A stretch of 64,000 bases of DNA from Lobulomyces angularis. Its lineage: Eukaryota; Chytridiomycota; Chytridiomycetes; Lobulomycetales; Lobulomycetaceae. Below are positions 1 to 11,340 of this stretch, piece by piece (the stretch's first letter is position 1; each line of letters begins with the position of its first letter). The stretch is taken from contig JADHYX010000003.1 in NCBI GenBank assembly GCA_027604685.1, forward strand, positions 109,446 to 173,445, read 5' to 3'. The notes under the pieces are model-generated. The model made no database searches, was not told the DNA's origin, and saw nothing but the letters and a program-made list of their open reading frames with translations. A program made the translations under genes and the position numbers.

Positions 1-426
1 GAAACAGAAGAAAAAAAAGAACCTGTCGATGATAACGACGACAGTTTAGAGCTACCGGAAGAAAAAGAAGATGCAGAACCCATAGAAAGTAAAATTGAGG
101 ATGAAACTCTGAATCCCACTGATGTGGAAATTCAAACTTTAAATCATAATGACAATAATCAGGATGAGGAACCAGAAGCAACTGAAATAGTAAATTATGT
201 GAATGTTGAGAATGTAGATTATGACCATGACTCAGAAACTGTAAAGGAAGCTGTAAAAGAATCAATACATTCCACCCAAGATGATAATTATGCTTCATCT
301 AAACCAAAAGTGTACCTTAATGGCGATAAACATAATATAGATTTTAAAGCAAATGTTAAAAAAATGTTAGAGTTAAGTCCTTTATTTAATAAGTCAAAAA
401 AAAAATGTAAAAAGAATAGATATTAG
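1..426 (+). CDS. 3' end of an acidic protein gene, product unknown (partial)
   Basis: One reading frame is open from the first base to a TAG at 424-426, so the window begins inside this exon and no start is visible. The 141 visible residues are strongly acidic (runs such as EEKKEPVDDNDD) and then become basic at the very end (NKSKKKCKKNRY). The composition suggests a disordered nuclear or regulatory tail. I see no recognisable domain. The gene is convergent with the RED gene, whose stop lies only about 110 bp away. Coding is supported by the uninterrupted frame and its composition in AT-rich DNA; function is unknown. Confidence 0.6.
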   Translation, partial: ETEEKKEPVDDNDDSLELPEEKEDAEPIESKIEDETLNPTDVEIQTLNHNDNNQDEEPEATEIVNYVNVENVDYDHDSETVKEAVKESIHSTQDDNYASSKPKVYLNGDKHNIDFKANVKKMLELSPLFNKSKKKCKKNRY

Positions 427-537
427 ATTAAATAGGTTTTAAAATTTGTAATAAACATAATATATATTAAAAAGAGTAATTTACATAATTTTTTTATTTA
501 TTTATTTATCTAAATTAACTATTATTGAAAATTTCAT

Positions 538-2423
538 TTAATCAGCTCTCCGTAATTTTTTCTCCTTGGAAGGTTTTGAAATAGTGGGTTTCTTTTCAAT
601 TAACCCTTTTCCATATTTTCCTAAAAAGAAACAGAATAAGTTTCAAAAAATTTTTTTTCCAACTAACCTTCCATCATTTTTGAGATTTTTTGAAATTCAT
701 TGTTTTGTTTATCTTTAGTATCAATTTTTTTTCCACTTTTGCCGCTTGTAACATTCTTCCTGCCATCCTTAACTTTCACACCGAAATTAAATGCTGCTTT
801 TGGTAAGTGAATTTGTTTTTCTTTATAAGCAGCAAATTCCTAACAAATTATTATGAGCCACACTTGAAAAATTTAATTACCTCCTCTGTTTCAAAATCGA
901 ATCTAGTTTTTTGCTTAATTCTATTCTTTTTTGTTCCTTGGTCAACCAAGGCCACCGCCTCCTCCTCTTCTTCTTCAAGTTCATCTTCTTCATCATCATT
1001 AAACCCAAAAGATTCTCCATATTCTTCTCCATATCCATAGGTGTCCTCCTGGATCCTACGTGTACGTTTCACACCTTTTCCTAATACTGCAGGATTACTA
1101 ACAAATAAATCGCCAGATATTCCAGCTTGATTAAAGGTTTCCTTTAAGTCTATCTTTTTTTCCTCCTCCTCAATATCCATACTATCAAAGTACGAATCAC
1201 TTTTGATTTTGGCTACTTCTTTTTCGGCGGATGGCTTGCTTAATTCATAATCCCTTCCAACATCTGCGAAAATACTGAAGAAAAAAAAAAAAGTTGTAAA
1301 AAAAAAAAAGTTAGATAACATTAAAAAAAAAAAAAATTAACTCAACATCCTCATATTGCTTAACATGATTGTCCAAAAGATTATTTTCAAAAGGATTTTT
1401 TTTATTTTTTTTTTCTTGAAGAAAGTTTTCTTTTTTAGTTTTTAAATTTTCAAACACTGAAATAATTTTATCAATAACTAATTTATCAGCTGTATCATCA
1501 ACAATTTCCTAAATACACACGTAAGATAGTTACTGTTAAAAAGTGAGTATTACCGAATCCTTCATCTGAATTTTGTTTCTTAAAATTCTCTTCACAGGAC
1601 TATTGCCTTGCAAATCGAATTCAAAGCACATTCTTCCTGGAAAAAAAAATTCATTTTCTGTTTTTAAAAAGTTGGAATCGTTTTCATCAAAGTTATAAGC
1701 AAGATTAAACACCTCCTGATTTTTTTTGGATTTAAATTTTAATTGCTTCGGGTCTTCAATTTCTAATTCATCATCCTCTTCTTCATCATTTGCATTATTT
1801 TCCAAGTTTTTTAAACCCTCCTTATTCTTTCTCAACAGGGTATAATCTAGTCCTTTTACTAAATGTGTATGCTCCTGACTGCCTTCAAGATATTTACTAG
1901 CTTCAATCTGATTCGAATTTTTACTTTTTATTGTAAAAATGAAAATAATATGTTTTAAAAATGTTTTACTAAGTTTTTTAAAATAAAACATACTTAAGAA
2001 TAGATATAATATGGTCAGAATCCTTATAGTCCAAATTCTTTCCCTCCCTTCGTTCTCTAGCTCTATCTGTGAATTAAAGTTTTTTTTAGTGCACTTGCTT
2101 TTTTTTTTTTAAAAAGTAACAAACATAAAAAAAAATTTCTATTTTACCTCGATATTGATTTTTAGGAGTTAAATTTACATCTTCATCTACCGCTGCATTT
2201 TTTCTTTCTTTTACTTTTTTTGGAAGGAAATCTTCCTTTTTAACACTTGAAACCTCCTTCTTTTTTTTTTTTTCTTCCTTTTTTTCTCTTTTTAATTGTG
2301 GTTTACCTTCTAGAAATTTTCTAAAATCGTCTTGATCTGGATAACGTAAATGTTCAAATTAAAAGAATTAGTTGTTTTGTATAGCAAATACTGTTAAAGT
2401 TTAAGATTCAAATGCTTACTCAT
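538..2423 (-). CDS. IK: RED/IK spliceosomal protein
   Basis: Homologue of RED (IK), a component of the activated spliceosome that works with SMU1. Visible family signatures are the N-terminal QDDFRKFLEG, then DRARERREGKNLDYKD, the hallmark EHTHLVKGLDYTLLRK near 1830-1890, a PGRMCFEFDL block near 1620, SIFADVGRDYEL near 1260, an acidic Glu run, and the C-terminal TRFDFETEE and LPKAAFNFGVKVKDGRKN. The stop is TAA at 538-540. I place the start at 2421-2423: the first exon contributes only ATGA before a GTAAGC donor, and joining to ATCAAGACG at 2336 gives MNQDDFRKF. The gene has about nine exons separated by short introns. Human RED is longer because of an RE/RD repeat that is essentially missing here. 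Family assignment is firm; the four-base first coding exon is inferred. Confidence 0.9.
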
Positions 2424-2688
2424 TAATTTAAATGTGATATTGTAAGTTATGTGCTAGTCTACTTGGAATGTTCAACTATGATTAACTGTAGCAAATAAAA
2501 TTTGTATCAGATATTTCTTTTTTGAAAAAAATTTGAGAAAATTTGGGAGAGAATAGGGCAATATATTCCCTTGTTCTCTCTCTCAAAAAAAAAGGAATTA
2601 AACCTTAGATATTACTATTAAAAATATTACTATTAGCTACACAAAATATAAAATACATATAAAAAAAATATATTTTTACATTACAACA

Positions 2689-2904
2689 ATGGTAAACCTA
2701 ACGCAGGGACTCTATCAAGCAAGTTATCCCATTGATCAGGTGGCAAATGATTTTTTAAAATCCGTTGAATATGGGACCACGCAGGCGGATCGACTATTCT
2801 TACTGTCGATTCGATGTTATGTAAATATTGCGTCCTTTGAAAATAAAATTACTGTTGAAAAATCAAAAATTATCACACCTTTCAGGTCCGTTAAGAGGCT
2901 CTAA
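2689..2904 (+). CDS. hypothetical small protein
   Basis: A 71-codon ATG-started frame lies in the gap between the divergently placed RED start and the end of the GST-hemerythrin gene, preceded by a TATA-rich stretch at about 2650-2680. It is less AT-rich than its surroundings and has an unbiased amino-acid composition (MVNLTQGLYQASYPIDQV...). An alternative splice (donor near 2809, acceptor CAG near 2885) would replace the tail and end at 2944 with SNNCNWESP. I recognise no family. It could be a genuine small gene or a chance frame. Confidence 0.3.
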   Translation: MVNLTQGLYQASYPIDQVANDFLKSVEYGTTQADRLFLLSIRCYVNIASFENKITVEKSKIITPFRSVKRL

Positions 2905-2994
2905 AGTAAAAGGTAGTAATAACTGTAATTGGGAATCACCATGATAGTAAATCTAATTACACAATATTGTAAATATTTATTTTTTCTTAACTTT

Positions 2995-5237
2995 TTATAT
3001 TACTTGTCTGCAAATGTCGCTATCTTTTTCACCCACTTGACGCGAAACTTCACTAAATGTATCATTTTCTAGTTGCTAGGAAAAAAACTACTTTAGTACG
3101 AAATTTCACAATAATTTTTACTATTTGCAATTTCAAATTTCTTCCCATTACTTGTACTCTGGATACCAATGGCAGGAACTGCAAGAAAATGCTTCTAAAT
3201 TTGACGTGGCTAGTGTAATTCAAAGTTCTCAGGAAAATTCTAATATCTGTTTTTAAGCTTTCTAGAACTGGTGCCTCACCAAAATGGTTTTCATATGATC
3301 TTGAGGTGATGCCTACATATTTGTGATTAGATATTCTTTATTATCATTATCTTAAAAAATTCATTTGCTTACCAGTGCTCATTTCTTCATAAATGGGAAA
3401 TAAAATTTCAACCTCACAGGATGTATGTTCTTCAATAAATAGTAAAAGACAGTTGATCTTTGAACAAATTTCTTTACAGAGTTCAAGTTTCTCTTGATCA
3501 GATAAGAGTACATCATCGTTTAATTTTATGACTAGTTGATTAATGTTCTCAAAATGTCTTAAAATAGACAGATGTTGAAGATTAACAATAGTAATAGGAG
3601 ATAGCTTCGGAAGATTAACACAAAGATACTGCTTGATTTCCGAAAGTGGAAGGCAAATCTTGCTGTAAAATTCATTAGCTTCCAGCGCTTGAGCATATAA
3701 ATCCAATTCTGGAGTTAAAATTTTGAAATCTCTAAAATACTCAACTGCGAAATGAAATTGAGTATCATAAATACTATATGAATAAAAATATTACCAAATT
3801 GAAGTCTACGTAAAAAAGGTGAAAGTAGGATATCAATTATTGTGTAGGTTTCACCCAAAAAATAATTACCGTAGCTTCTTCCCTATAAAACAAAGGTCAA
3901 TAAAAATTATTAATAAGTTGTTTTTTTAAACCCTTAGCTGGTCACTAAGTTTGTTGCAAGCTTCAAGCAACTTTGGGCGAAACTCTTCTTGTATATTATC
4001 TTCTGGGGCCATTAAAACATTAAAAAACGCGGTGTGGAATTCATTTTTTACAAAATTTTCCCTTTCAAAACAAAATTACGTTTCTTAGGATACAAAAAAG
4101 TACTAAAGGACTCACCAATAAGTTACAATCGCTGAATTTGTAGAGGAGGTTACAGCTTTGTACTTTTCTGCCCAAGCCATCATTTCCGTTGGGTCAATGA
4201 GAAATTCTCCGCCTGATATTCAAATTAAAATCATACAAAATAATATAAAAAAAGGTTACTTGGAATTTTAAGCACTATAACAAAAGTAAGTTATTTAAAT
4301 TGTTTTACTAAGATAAAAAATACCTGGAACTGTTTGCTCTGGGGATACTTTTTCAAACCAGGCTGGTGGAGGTTGCTTTTGCCCCCACCTTGTAAAAGTA
4401 TGAGGGATATTCAACAATACTAATTTTAATCTAACTTGTTCCGTAAAAAGGCAGATACCTAATACCAACATCAAAAAAAAAAGTAAGTGTCTACCAAATT
4501 TTCAATGGTTCACCTTTGGTGTAAAGTTCGCAAGGCTCTAGCATTCGTTTTTCTCTTCTTGGCAATCCATCAGCAGCAGCGACAACACTATTGGGAACTT
4601 TTTCCACAACGGGTTCTGTTATTAACAATGTAATCACTGGGGCTTTTTTTTCTATTAAGGCTGAACTCAGTTTCTTTTCAACCATGCTGGTTTTAAGAGA
4701 CCTATTTAGAGTCTCAACAGAAGGTTTTTTTTTTAAAAATGGATCATGAACAACAATGGTTTCAAAGTGAGTTTTATCTTTCTCAGAAAAAATATCATTT
4801 TTAGAGATAACTTCCAAATTAACTTCTAATTCGCTAATGACTGAAGCATTGTGCTTTAGATGAACGGGATTAAGTTCTTGGGATTGAAAATCTTCAGCAA
4901 AATTGAATTCCCTTGAAACGGTATCTTGAACAGTAACTTGGCTAACATTCCCTTCATCCAAACAATGGATATCAATATGAAAGGAATTCCCAGTTTGGCC
5001 ATCAGTTTGTAAATTTTCCATCCTACCTTCTAAGTCAACTGACTTGGAGCTGTCAAAATTTGACCGAATTCTTTCCAAATTTTCGTTAATTGCTGGAGCT
5101 CTAGAAGGGATATCATCTTTTTTATCAGACTTAATTTTAGTTTTTTCCCTCTTAAAAACACGTTTAAACTTTTTCCAAACTGTATTTTTTCATGTTAATG
5201 TAAAATGAATATTAAAGTTTTTCTCACAATTTTTCAT
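2995..5237 (-). CDS. GST-fold protein fused to a hemerythrin-like (HHE) domain
   Basis: Multi-exon protein. The first part (about 5200-4510) is a basic then low-complexity extension. A thioredoxin-fold GST N-domain follows: ELYTKGICLFTEQVRL carries the Cys and Arg of CLIC/omega-type GSTs (consensus KGxCPFxxRVRL), then PAWFEKVSPEQTVPVL. The alpha-helical GST C-domain reads EFLIDPTEMMAWAEKY through NYFLGETYTIIDILLSPF and LRRLQF. After it comes a helical region with HLSILRHFENI and EEHTSCEVEILFP, the spacing of a hemerythrin HHE iron-binding domain; the second half (3020-3330) keeps the helical character but not clear ligands. Start ATG is at 5235-5237 with a 10-nt first coding exon; a 15-nt microexon at 4260-4274 restores the VPVL motif. 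GST fold is secure; HHE is a motif-level call. Inferred role is redox or iron handling. Confidence 0.75.
4260..4274 (-). other. 15-nt microexon in the GST-hemerythrin gene
   Basis: This segment is flanked by AG on its 5' side and GT on its 3' side (minus strand). Including it joins ...EQTVP to VLKIPSGEFLIDP and reproduces the conserved VPVL turn of the GST thioredoxin fold; skipping it destroys that motif. The reading frame is kept either way because 15 is a multiple of three, so skipping could produce an altered protein. Confidence 0.7.
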
Positions 5238-6293
5238 AGTGATTCTATTTGATTAAAATGAGGTTATAAATGTTAAATCCAAAGATGTATTAATGAGATC
5301 TTACAAAAAAGTTTATTTTTTTAATTATATAGTACAATATTTTTTTGGAAGGAATTGACGGATTTATAAAGGATTTCACGAGGAACAAACTATTTCAGAT
5401 GAAATAACTATAATCTACTTAAATAAAGTTTCTAAATCCATCTGATATTTTACTTTCCACTATGTCTTTTTTAACATCTATTTGTAAGTGTTTTTCACAA
5501 TTTTCATTTTTGAAACAGTGCAATCTATTGCCTTCATTGTTTCATTTTTTACTTGGGCTATGATATTCATTGTCTCTCAGCGCAGTCATTCATCGACCTT
5601 TTGTTGTATCGCGTCCTTTTTCAATTTCCTTATCATCACAAATAATTTTTAGTATTAATACGTATTAATACAAGATTTACAAACAAATGTCAATATAAAA
5701 TATTTACCCTTGCAAGAAGTAGATAGGAATTTGTTAGTTAAAGTAGAATTCTCAATGGGAACTTAAAAATCTAATTACAACTTTCAAATTGGTTAATACC
5801 ACTGTTAATTTTTGAATTTGAAGTGGCTAAAAATCATAAAAGTATTAAGATTAAGGTTTGCTTACAAGATGATTTAAGTATCATAATCCTATTTAAGCAA
5901 TTGCTACTATTATTAATACATTAGCAACCAAAAATCAAGAAAAACTGCTTTATTTTATAAACTCTATCGTAACAAAAAGCGCCTTAAACAAGAATCGCTT
6001 TAATTCAATATTCTCTCTAGAATTATTTATCAAATTTTACATTAAATTAAAATATTATCTTAATAACCTGTCTTTTTATTAAATGCTATATGCTCGTGTT
6101 ATAAGTAATGATAAGTATTAAATGTATTTTTGTTGATACTTTTTAATGAAATAAAAAATAAAATTAATAATAAAAAAAGTTTTACTATAATTTAATTTTG
6201 TTATTTCAAATGTTAATTCTTTATTACCTTACGCAAAAATTTTATTACTTAACGGAACATGGTAAAATCAAAAAAAAAAAAAAAAATATTTGC
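5238..6293. other. intergenic, about 1.05 kb, no supported gene
   Basis: Very AT-rich spacer between the starts of the GST-hemerythrin gene and the end of coilin. A minus-strand frame of about 38 codons near 5420-5540 (with C and H residues, ending GFRNFI) could be a decayed fragment, but I cannot assign it. It also holds a 20-bp palindrome listed separately. Confidence 0.5.
5652..5671. repeat. 20-bp perfect palindrome of two palindromic 10-mers
   Basis: The decamer GTATTAATAC, itself a perfect palindrome, occurs twice in tandem. In such AT-rich DNA this may be chance, or a dimeric protein-binding site. Confidence 0.5.
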
Positions 6294-8084
6294 TTAGTTC
6301 TTTGAAATTCTAACTTCTGAAAGCTCATCTAACTTGACCTCTAAAAATCTACTGTTACTAGTTTGATTATCTTTTTGCTTGTTCTCCACGTCACTATCTT
6401 GAATTTCAAATGCTTTTAACCCTCTTAATTTAGTATATTTAAAATTGAATTCATCATTCTCAACCACTTCAAAATTTTCATATTCATTAGCAATGGTTTT
6501 TCTAAGACGCTTTTCAGTATCTCGTTGTGTAGTACAATTAAGGAGTTCCAGTTTAGTTAAACCAGTAGTGGGAAAATACTTAATGATTTTGGCTTCCTAA
6601 ATTTAAACCTGTTATTAGGATGATAAAAAAAAAATTTTAATTAAATCACCTTCCAATCAGATAATATAGGAACACATTCTGATGAAATTTATATAATAAA
6701 AGAAGTCTAAATTTATGCATCTTACCTTGACTTAACTCCAAATTTCTAAAACATATTTTTTGCCCTACAACAATTGGAGCCTTTGGATCTAACAATTCCA
6801 ACTCAGTAAAATTACAATTAGAGCCAATCTTCTTTTCAGAAGCTGCATCATCGATTAAAGTTTGTGTATCACTAATTTCATTTATTACGTCAAATGTTTT
6901 ATTCTTGGAGTCATCCTCACTGGAAGCTAACGAATTTGCTTTATTCTTATTCTTGTTTCTATTTCTTTTCCTCTTTCTTTTCTTACCATTAACATCATCC
7001 GTTAGATGTACTTGGGTGAAAAGTGCGTATGGTTCAGGTAACTGTGTTTCAGGGTTAACACCGCTCGCTACACCAACATGGTCAATAATTTCTTTTTCAG
7101 AGTTCAACAGTGGCACATCATTCGCAACACCGTTATTTACTATAACGGTTGATTTTTCTTCGCATTCTGCTTCGTCCTCCTGAAATTTGATATGAGTTGT
7201 TTTTTTATTAAGCATAGACTTAACTAACTTTTTTTTATTTTTAGCCATTGAAAGCATTAAATTTGACAGTACCGGCGGGTTCTCCACGGAATTTTTCTGC
7301 TCTAGCTTAAGTAATTCTTTGTTAGTAGAGGTTTTCAATTCTAAGTCTGCAATTTTTTTATTATCAGGCTTCGGATAATTATGGCCACTGGGTGTGCCAT
7401 CACCTTTTATTTTTTGGGAATTAGAATCAATAGCTTTGCTTTCTGAGCTGCTGCTATTACTGCTACTGCTAGTACAGCTGCTATCTTCGCTAGTGCTACT
7501 GCTATCTTCGCTAGTGCTACTGCTATCTTCGCTAGTGCTACTGCCATCTTCGCTAGTGCAGCAGCTATCTTCGTTACATTTGCTACTACAACTGCTGCTA
7601 CTATATTTAGTAACTGAATTATAGCCATTATCACTAAGGCTACTCGACGTAGAAGTAGAGCTGCGGTTGTCTAAATGCCTTTTGGTCTCACTTTTTTTTT
7701 TCTGTTCGTCAAAAGAATCATTTGATTCATCTTCACTACAAGTAGAGCAAGTATTGTTTCTTGAAAATTTTCTCTTTTTATTAAAGCGCATGTTGATCTT
7801 ATGACCACGTTTTCTTTTTCGCACTTTTTTTACACTGCTAGAATTGAGTATTAACTATTAAAATTTAATTATTACGTAATAAGATCGTTATCTCTTAAAA
7901 TTTCTTCAGTTTTAGTATCATCTCTAAGTATGAAATTGTCCAAAAAGGCATCTATGGATATGCATTTCTCTAAATTTAGCAACTTTTTTAGTTTTTCTTT
8001 TAGTTGAAATATGGACTCTTCTACTACAGGATCAACCACAGCCCAAAACCTTTCATTGCTTCCAAAACTTATTTTTAATCTCAT
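6294..8084 (-). CDS. COIL: coilin-like Cajal body protein
   Basis: Coilin scaffolds Cajal bodies, where snRNPs mature. The first exon (7876-8084) encodes an N-terminal ubiquitin-like self-association domain: MRLKISFGSNERFWAVVDP, then SIDAFLDNFIL and EEILRDNDLI, the RDND signature of coilin N-domains. A long basic and Ser-rich linker follows, with KRKRG/KKRK nuclear-localisation-like clusters, an SSSTSED repeat and a second KKRKRKRNRNKNKNK cluster. The C-terminus is the atypical Tudor domain: PIVVGQKICFRNLELSQ, VPILSDWKEAKIIKYFPTTG, LELLNC, then a helical tail ending VRISKN. Introns are about 38-77 nt. The gene is divergent from AFG2 with 90 bp between start codons. Coilin is missing from the common yeasts; both terminal domains match here, so the call is fairly firm. 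Confidence 0.8.
7480..7573 (-). repeat. 21-bp tandem repeat encoding SSSTSED
   Basis: About four and a half copies of a 21-bp unit (7480-7500, 7501-7521, 7522-7542, 7543-7563, partial after) within the coilin linker, giving a seven-residue Ser/acidic repeat of the kind phosphorylated by casein kinase 2. The unit is in frame, so copy-number change would keep the protein open. Confidence 0.9.
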
Positions 8085-8174
8085 TTGGAATAATGAAATA
8101 TTTTCTTCACTACCAAAAATCTCTTGTGTTCAACACTTTCAAAAATTTTACGTCAACACTGCATTATTTCATGC
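8085..8174. promoter_or_regulatory. shared coilin/AFG2 intergenic promoter region
   Basis: Only 90 bp separate the start codons of divergent coilin and AFG2, so both core promoters and both 5' leaders must lie in it or overlap the neighbouring gene. I see no clear TATA element. Confidence 0.5.
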
Positions 8175-11060
8175 ATGGAATATTCTCTTGATTTAAATTC
8201 AAAGAAAGTTAAAAAGCTTCAAAAAAAAAAGAAATCAAACTGCACTACAAAATCTGTTGAAACTGAAGTGAATGCATTTAAAATATCATTACAAAGTGTG
8301 GACAGTAACCTGCACAACAATTTTTCGATTTATGTTAATGGTACAGATTTAAAGCTTTTGAATTTATTCCATGGTGATTTTGTTGTTTTTCAAAATGAGG
8401 ACAATTCCCAACTTCCGGTAATAAAAAAATCTAAAAAACATTTATTTAACGTTTTGTTCAGGGGTATGCTAGGGTTACTTGCTTAGAAACTGTTGAATCC
8501 TTTAGTAATGGCCTTTCCTTTTTTTATTTGACTAACTTTTTTCAATAAGATGCAATTACAACTCCTTTAGTATTTTTAAATTCAAATCTTTTTGCTGGCA
8601 ATTCCTATAAGTTGGTCAAATTTTCCAAAGAAGTCAAAAGTTTAGACTTAAACAGCAGTTTTTTTGTGAAAACATACCCCGACGCTCCTTCACTAAATGG
8701 CCATTTACCAGTTTTAGATGATTTAAACGTTCAGACGTTTGTTAAGCATTATTTTCGTAATTTTTAATTTATTTTTAAATAAAATTTTTACAACATTTAA
8801 TATATAGGTAATTTAGGCTACGTTTTAAATCAAACTATTTTTGAGGTTTCATACTTTGGGAAAAGTGTCAAATTGGTAGCCAGTTTACATCTTGATGACC
8901 AAGATTTCAATTTAGACTGCCTCTATGAACTTAACGCCAACATAAATATAAAATTTGTTTCGGTAGCGTTATTTTAAAGGTGGAATTGTAATTTTTTTTT
9001 TTAGACTAAAAACACTCGTAATAAAGTAAAAAAAAAAAAATTGGCATTTGGGGGATTAGTAGAAGAATTCAGGTTGTGCAAAGAAATGGTTGAACTAGCA
9101 TTGATAAATCCGTTTAAGTTTCAAGAATTTGGTATAAAATTTTTTGGAATATTTTTTAAACTAGAAAAGGTTTACGACCACCTAGGGGAATTTTACTTTA
9201 TGGACCACCAGGTACTGGTAAAACATTGATAGCAAATGTAATTAGTGAAGAATGCAACGCAAATTTAATAAAATTAAGTGGTCCTGATATTTTAGGAAAA
9301 TTTTATGGAGAAAGTGAAGAAAAGTTAAGGGCTGCGTTTAAAGATGCCTGTATTAATGCGCCTTCTATTATCTTAATTGACGAAATTGATATTTTGTGTC
9401 CAAAGCGAGAAAATGTAGTTTTATTACACCTAGCTGTTTTATAATTTTATTTAGGCGAACCATGAAACCCAAAAAAGGGTAGTCGCAACGTTACTGACTT
9501 TAATGGATGGTGCTTCAGATACATCTACTCAAAACCAAAATTTTGTAATACTGGCTACTACTAATAGACCAGAAGATCTTGATGATGCGTTAAGGAGACC
9601 TGGAAGATTTGACAGAGAAATTGAGATTGGTGTGCTACTAGTTTGACAAAAATAATTTAAATTGACTTTTTCAATGTTTAGGTATTCCTAATCCTTCGAG
9701 CAGGCTACAAATTTTACAATCTCACTTAAATCATATACCCAACAATCTATGCTCTCAAGACTTGGAATCTTTTTCAGAGAGTATGCATGGTTATGTAGGC
9801 GCAGATATTGCATCCTTAGCGCGTGAAGCTGGTTTACATGCAATCAAAAAATTTTTAGAAGTGCATCCTGGAGGAGATTTTAGAGGCAGCGACTTAAAAC
9901 TAACTTCTAGTGACTTAAAGTTTGGTATAAAGAGAGTAAAACCTAGTGCATTAAGAGAAATTATGTTAGAGGTGCCAAAAGTGTTCTGGGAGGACATTGG
10001 TGGTCAACATGAGGTGAAACAACGTCTGCGAGAAACCATAGAATGGCCAATGAAAGTAACAATTGACCTCATTTTGGCTTAACCTTATGTATTATAGAAT
10101 CCGGCTTCCTTTAAAAAGTTTAACATTAAACCTCCAAAGGGAATTTTACTTTATGGACCTCCAGGATGTTCTAAAACTTTAATGGCAAAGGCACTGGCAA
10201 CTGAAAGTGGGTTGAATTTTATTGCTGTCAAGGGTCCAGAGGTAATGTCAATAAGATTAAATAGTTAAATTTTATTAGCTATTCACCAAATACGTAGGTG
10301 AAAGTGAGAAGGCAATTAGAAATCTTTTTAAGAAAGCAAGGGCTGCTTCCCCCTCTATAATATTTTTTGTAGGCCAGAATATTTTCAATTTCAGTTACAT
10401 CTAACTGCTTTATTTAGGATGAAATTGATGCTTTAGCAATAACACGAGGAGCTGGTAGCGATGGTGGTGTTTCAGTTAATGATAGAGTCTTATCACAGCT
10501 ACTTACTGAGTTAGATGGTATTGATATTTTGTTAAAGGTTATTGTAGTTGCAGCAACAAACCGGCCTGATGTCATTGTAAGAAAATAAAAAAATTTTACA
10601 GATTTTAAATAAAAATTTATTTCAGGATCCTGCATTATTGAGACCAGGAAGAAGTAATTTTTTATTAAGTAGCAAAATTCAATTTACACCTCTTAGTTGA
10701 TAGATTATTGTATGTTGGACCTCCAGACTGTGACAGCATTATTGAGATATTAAAAATTAAATTACGGAAAATGTCTTGTGATGTTGATGTCAGCGCTGAA
10801 AAGTTAGCATCAAAAGTAAAAAATATTATTATAAGTATTTTAAGCTAGTTTACTAAAATCTGAAATAAAAGTTGGCAGGATATAGTGGTGCTGAAATTGT
10901 TTCTTTGTGCCAGGAAGCTGGATTAGTTGCAATGGAGGAAGACAATAACGCATTGAAAATTTCAATGAAGCACTTTTCATTGGCGATAAAGCGATTTACT
11001 CCCAGAATAAATAAAGAAATGATTCGGTTTTATGAAGAATTCAGTGGAAAATTCGATTGA
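8175..11060 (+). CDS. AFG2: AFG2/SPATA5-type AAA+ ATPase
   Basis: Double AAA ATPase of the AFG2 (Drg1, SPATA5) family, which strips Rlp24 from cytoplasmic pre-60S ribosomal particles. The N-domain spans about 8175-9000. D1 shows [17 protein letters not shown] (Walker A, near 9190-9230) and [11 protein letters not shown] (Walker B), then [14 protein letters not shown] and [14 protein letters not shown]2 shows [20 protein letters not shown]: the Cys-Ser in the P-loop is a hallmark of AFG2 as opposed to CDC48. It continues with [42 protein letters not shown] and the final [20 protein letters not shown] 8175 is the first in frame. At least 11 short introns, including one of 37 nt (GTAATG..TTATTAG) and one whose acceptor is AAAAG rather than the nearer CTAG, chosen because it restores GLRPPRG. 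Confidence 0.95.
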
Positions 11061-11340
11061 GAATTTTTTTTATGATAAATAAACATTAATATATTGATTC
11101 TAAAAAAATTTTTTTTTTTAAAATAAATTTAAAAAACACCGTTTTTATTTTTGAAAAAGTCTTTAGGACTTCATGATAGTATAAACATAAGTACCATTCT
11201 GTAAAAATTTTAGTTGGTTAAGTTGAATATTTTTATATTACTTATTCTTCACGTAATTAGTTTGAAGAACTTTTAAACTATTCATTATATATCATTTGGG
11301 TTTACCGTTTTAAAAAATAAAAAAAGATGTAATGTTTCAA

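Noticed and set aside
6905..7634. Open frames on both strands opposite or shifted within coilin, rich in Leu or Ala/Val
   Set aside because: Produced by the 21-bp Ser/acidic repeat and Lys/Arg-rich codons of coilin read in other frames; no conserved content.
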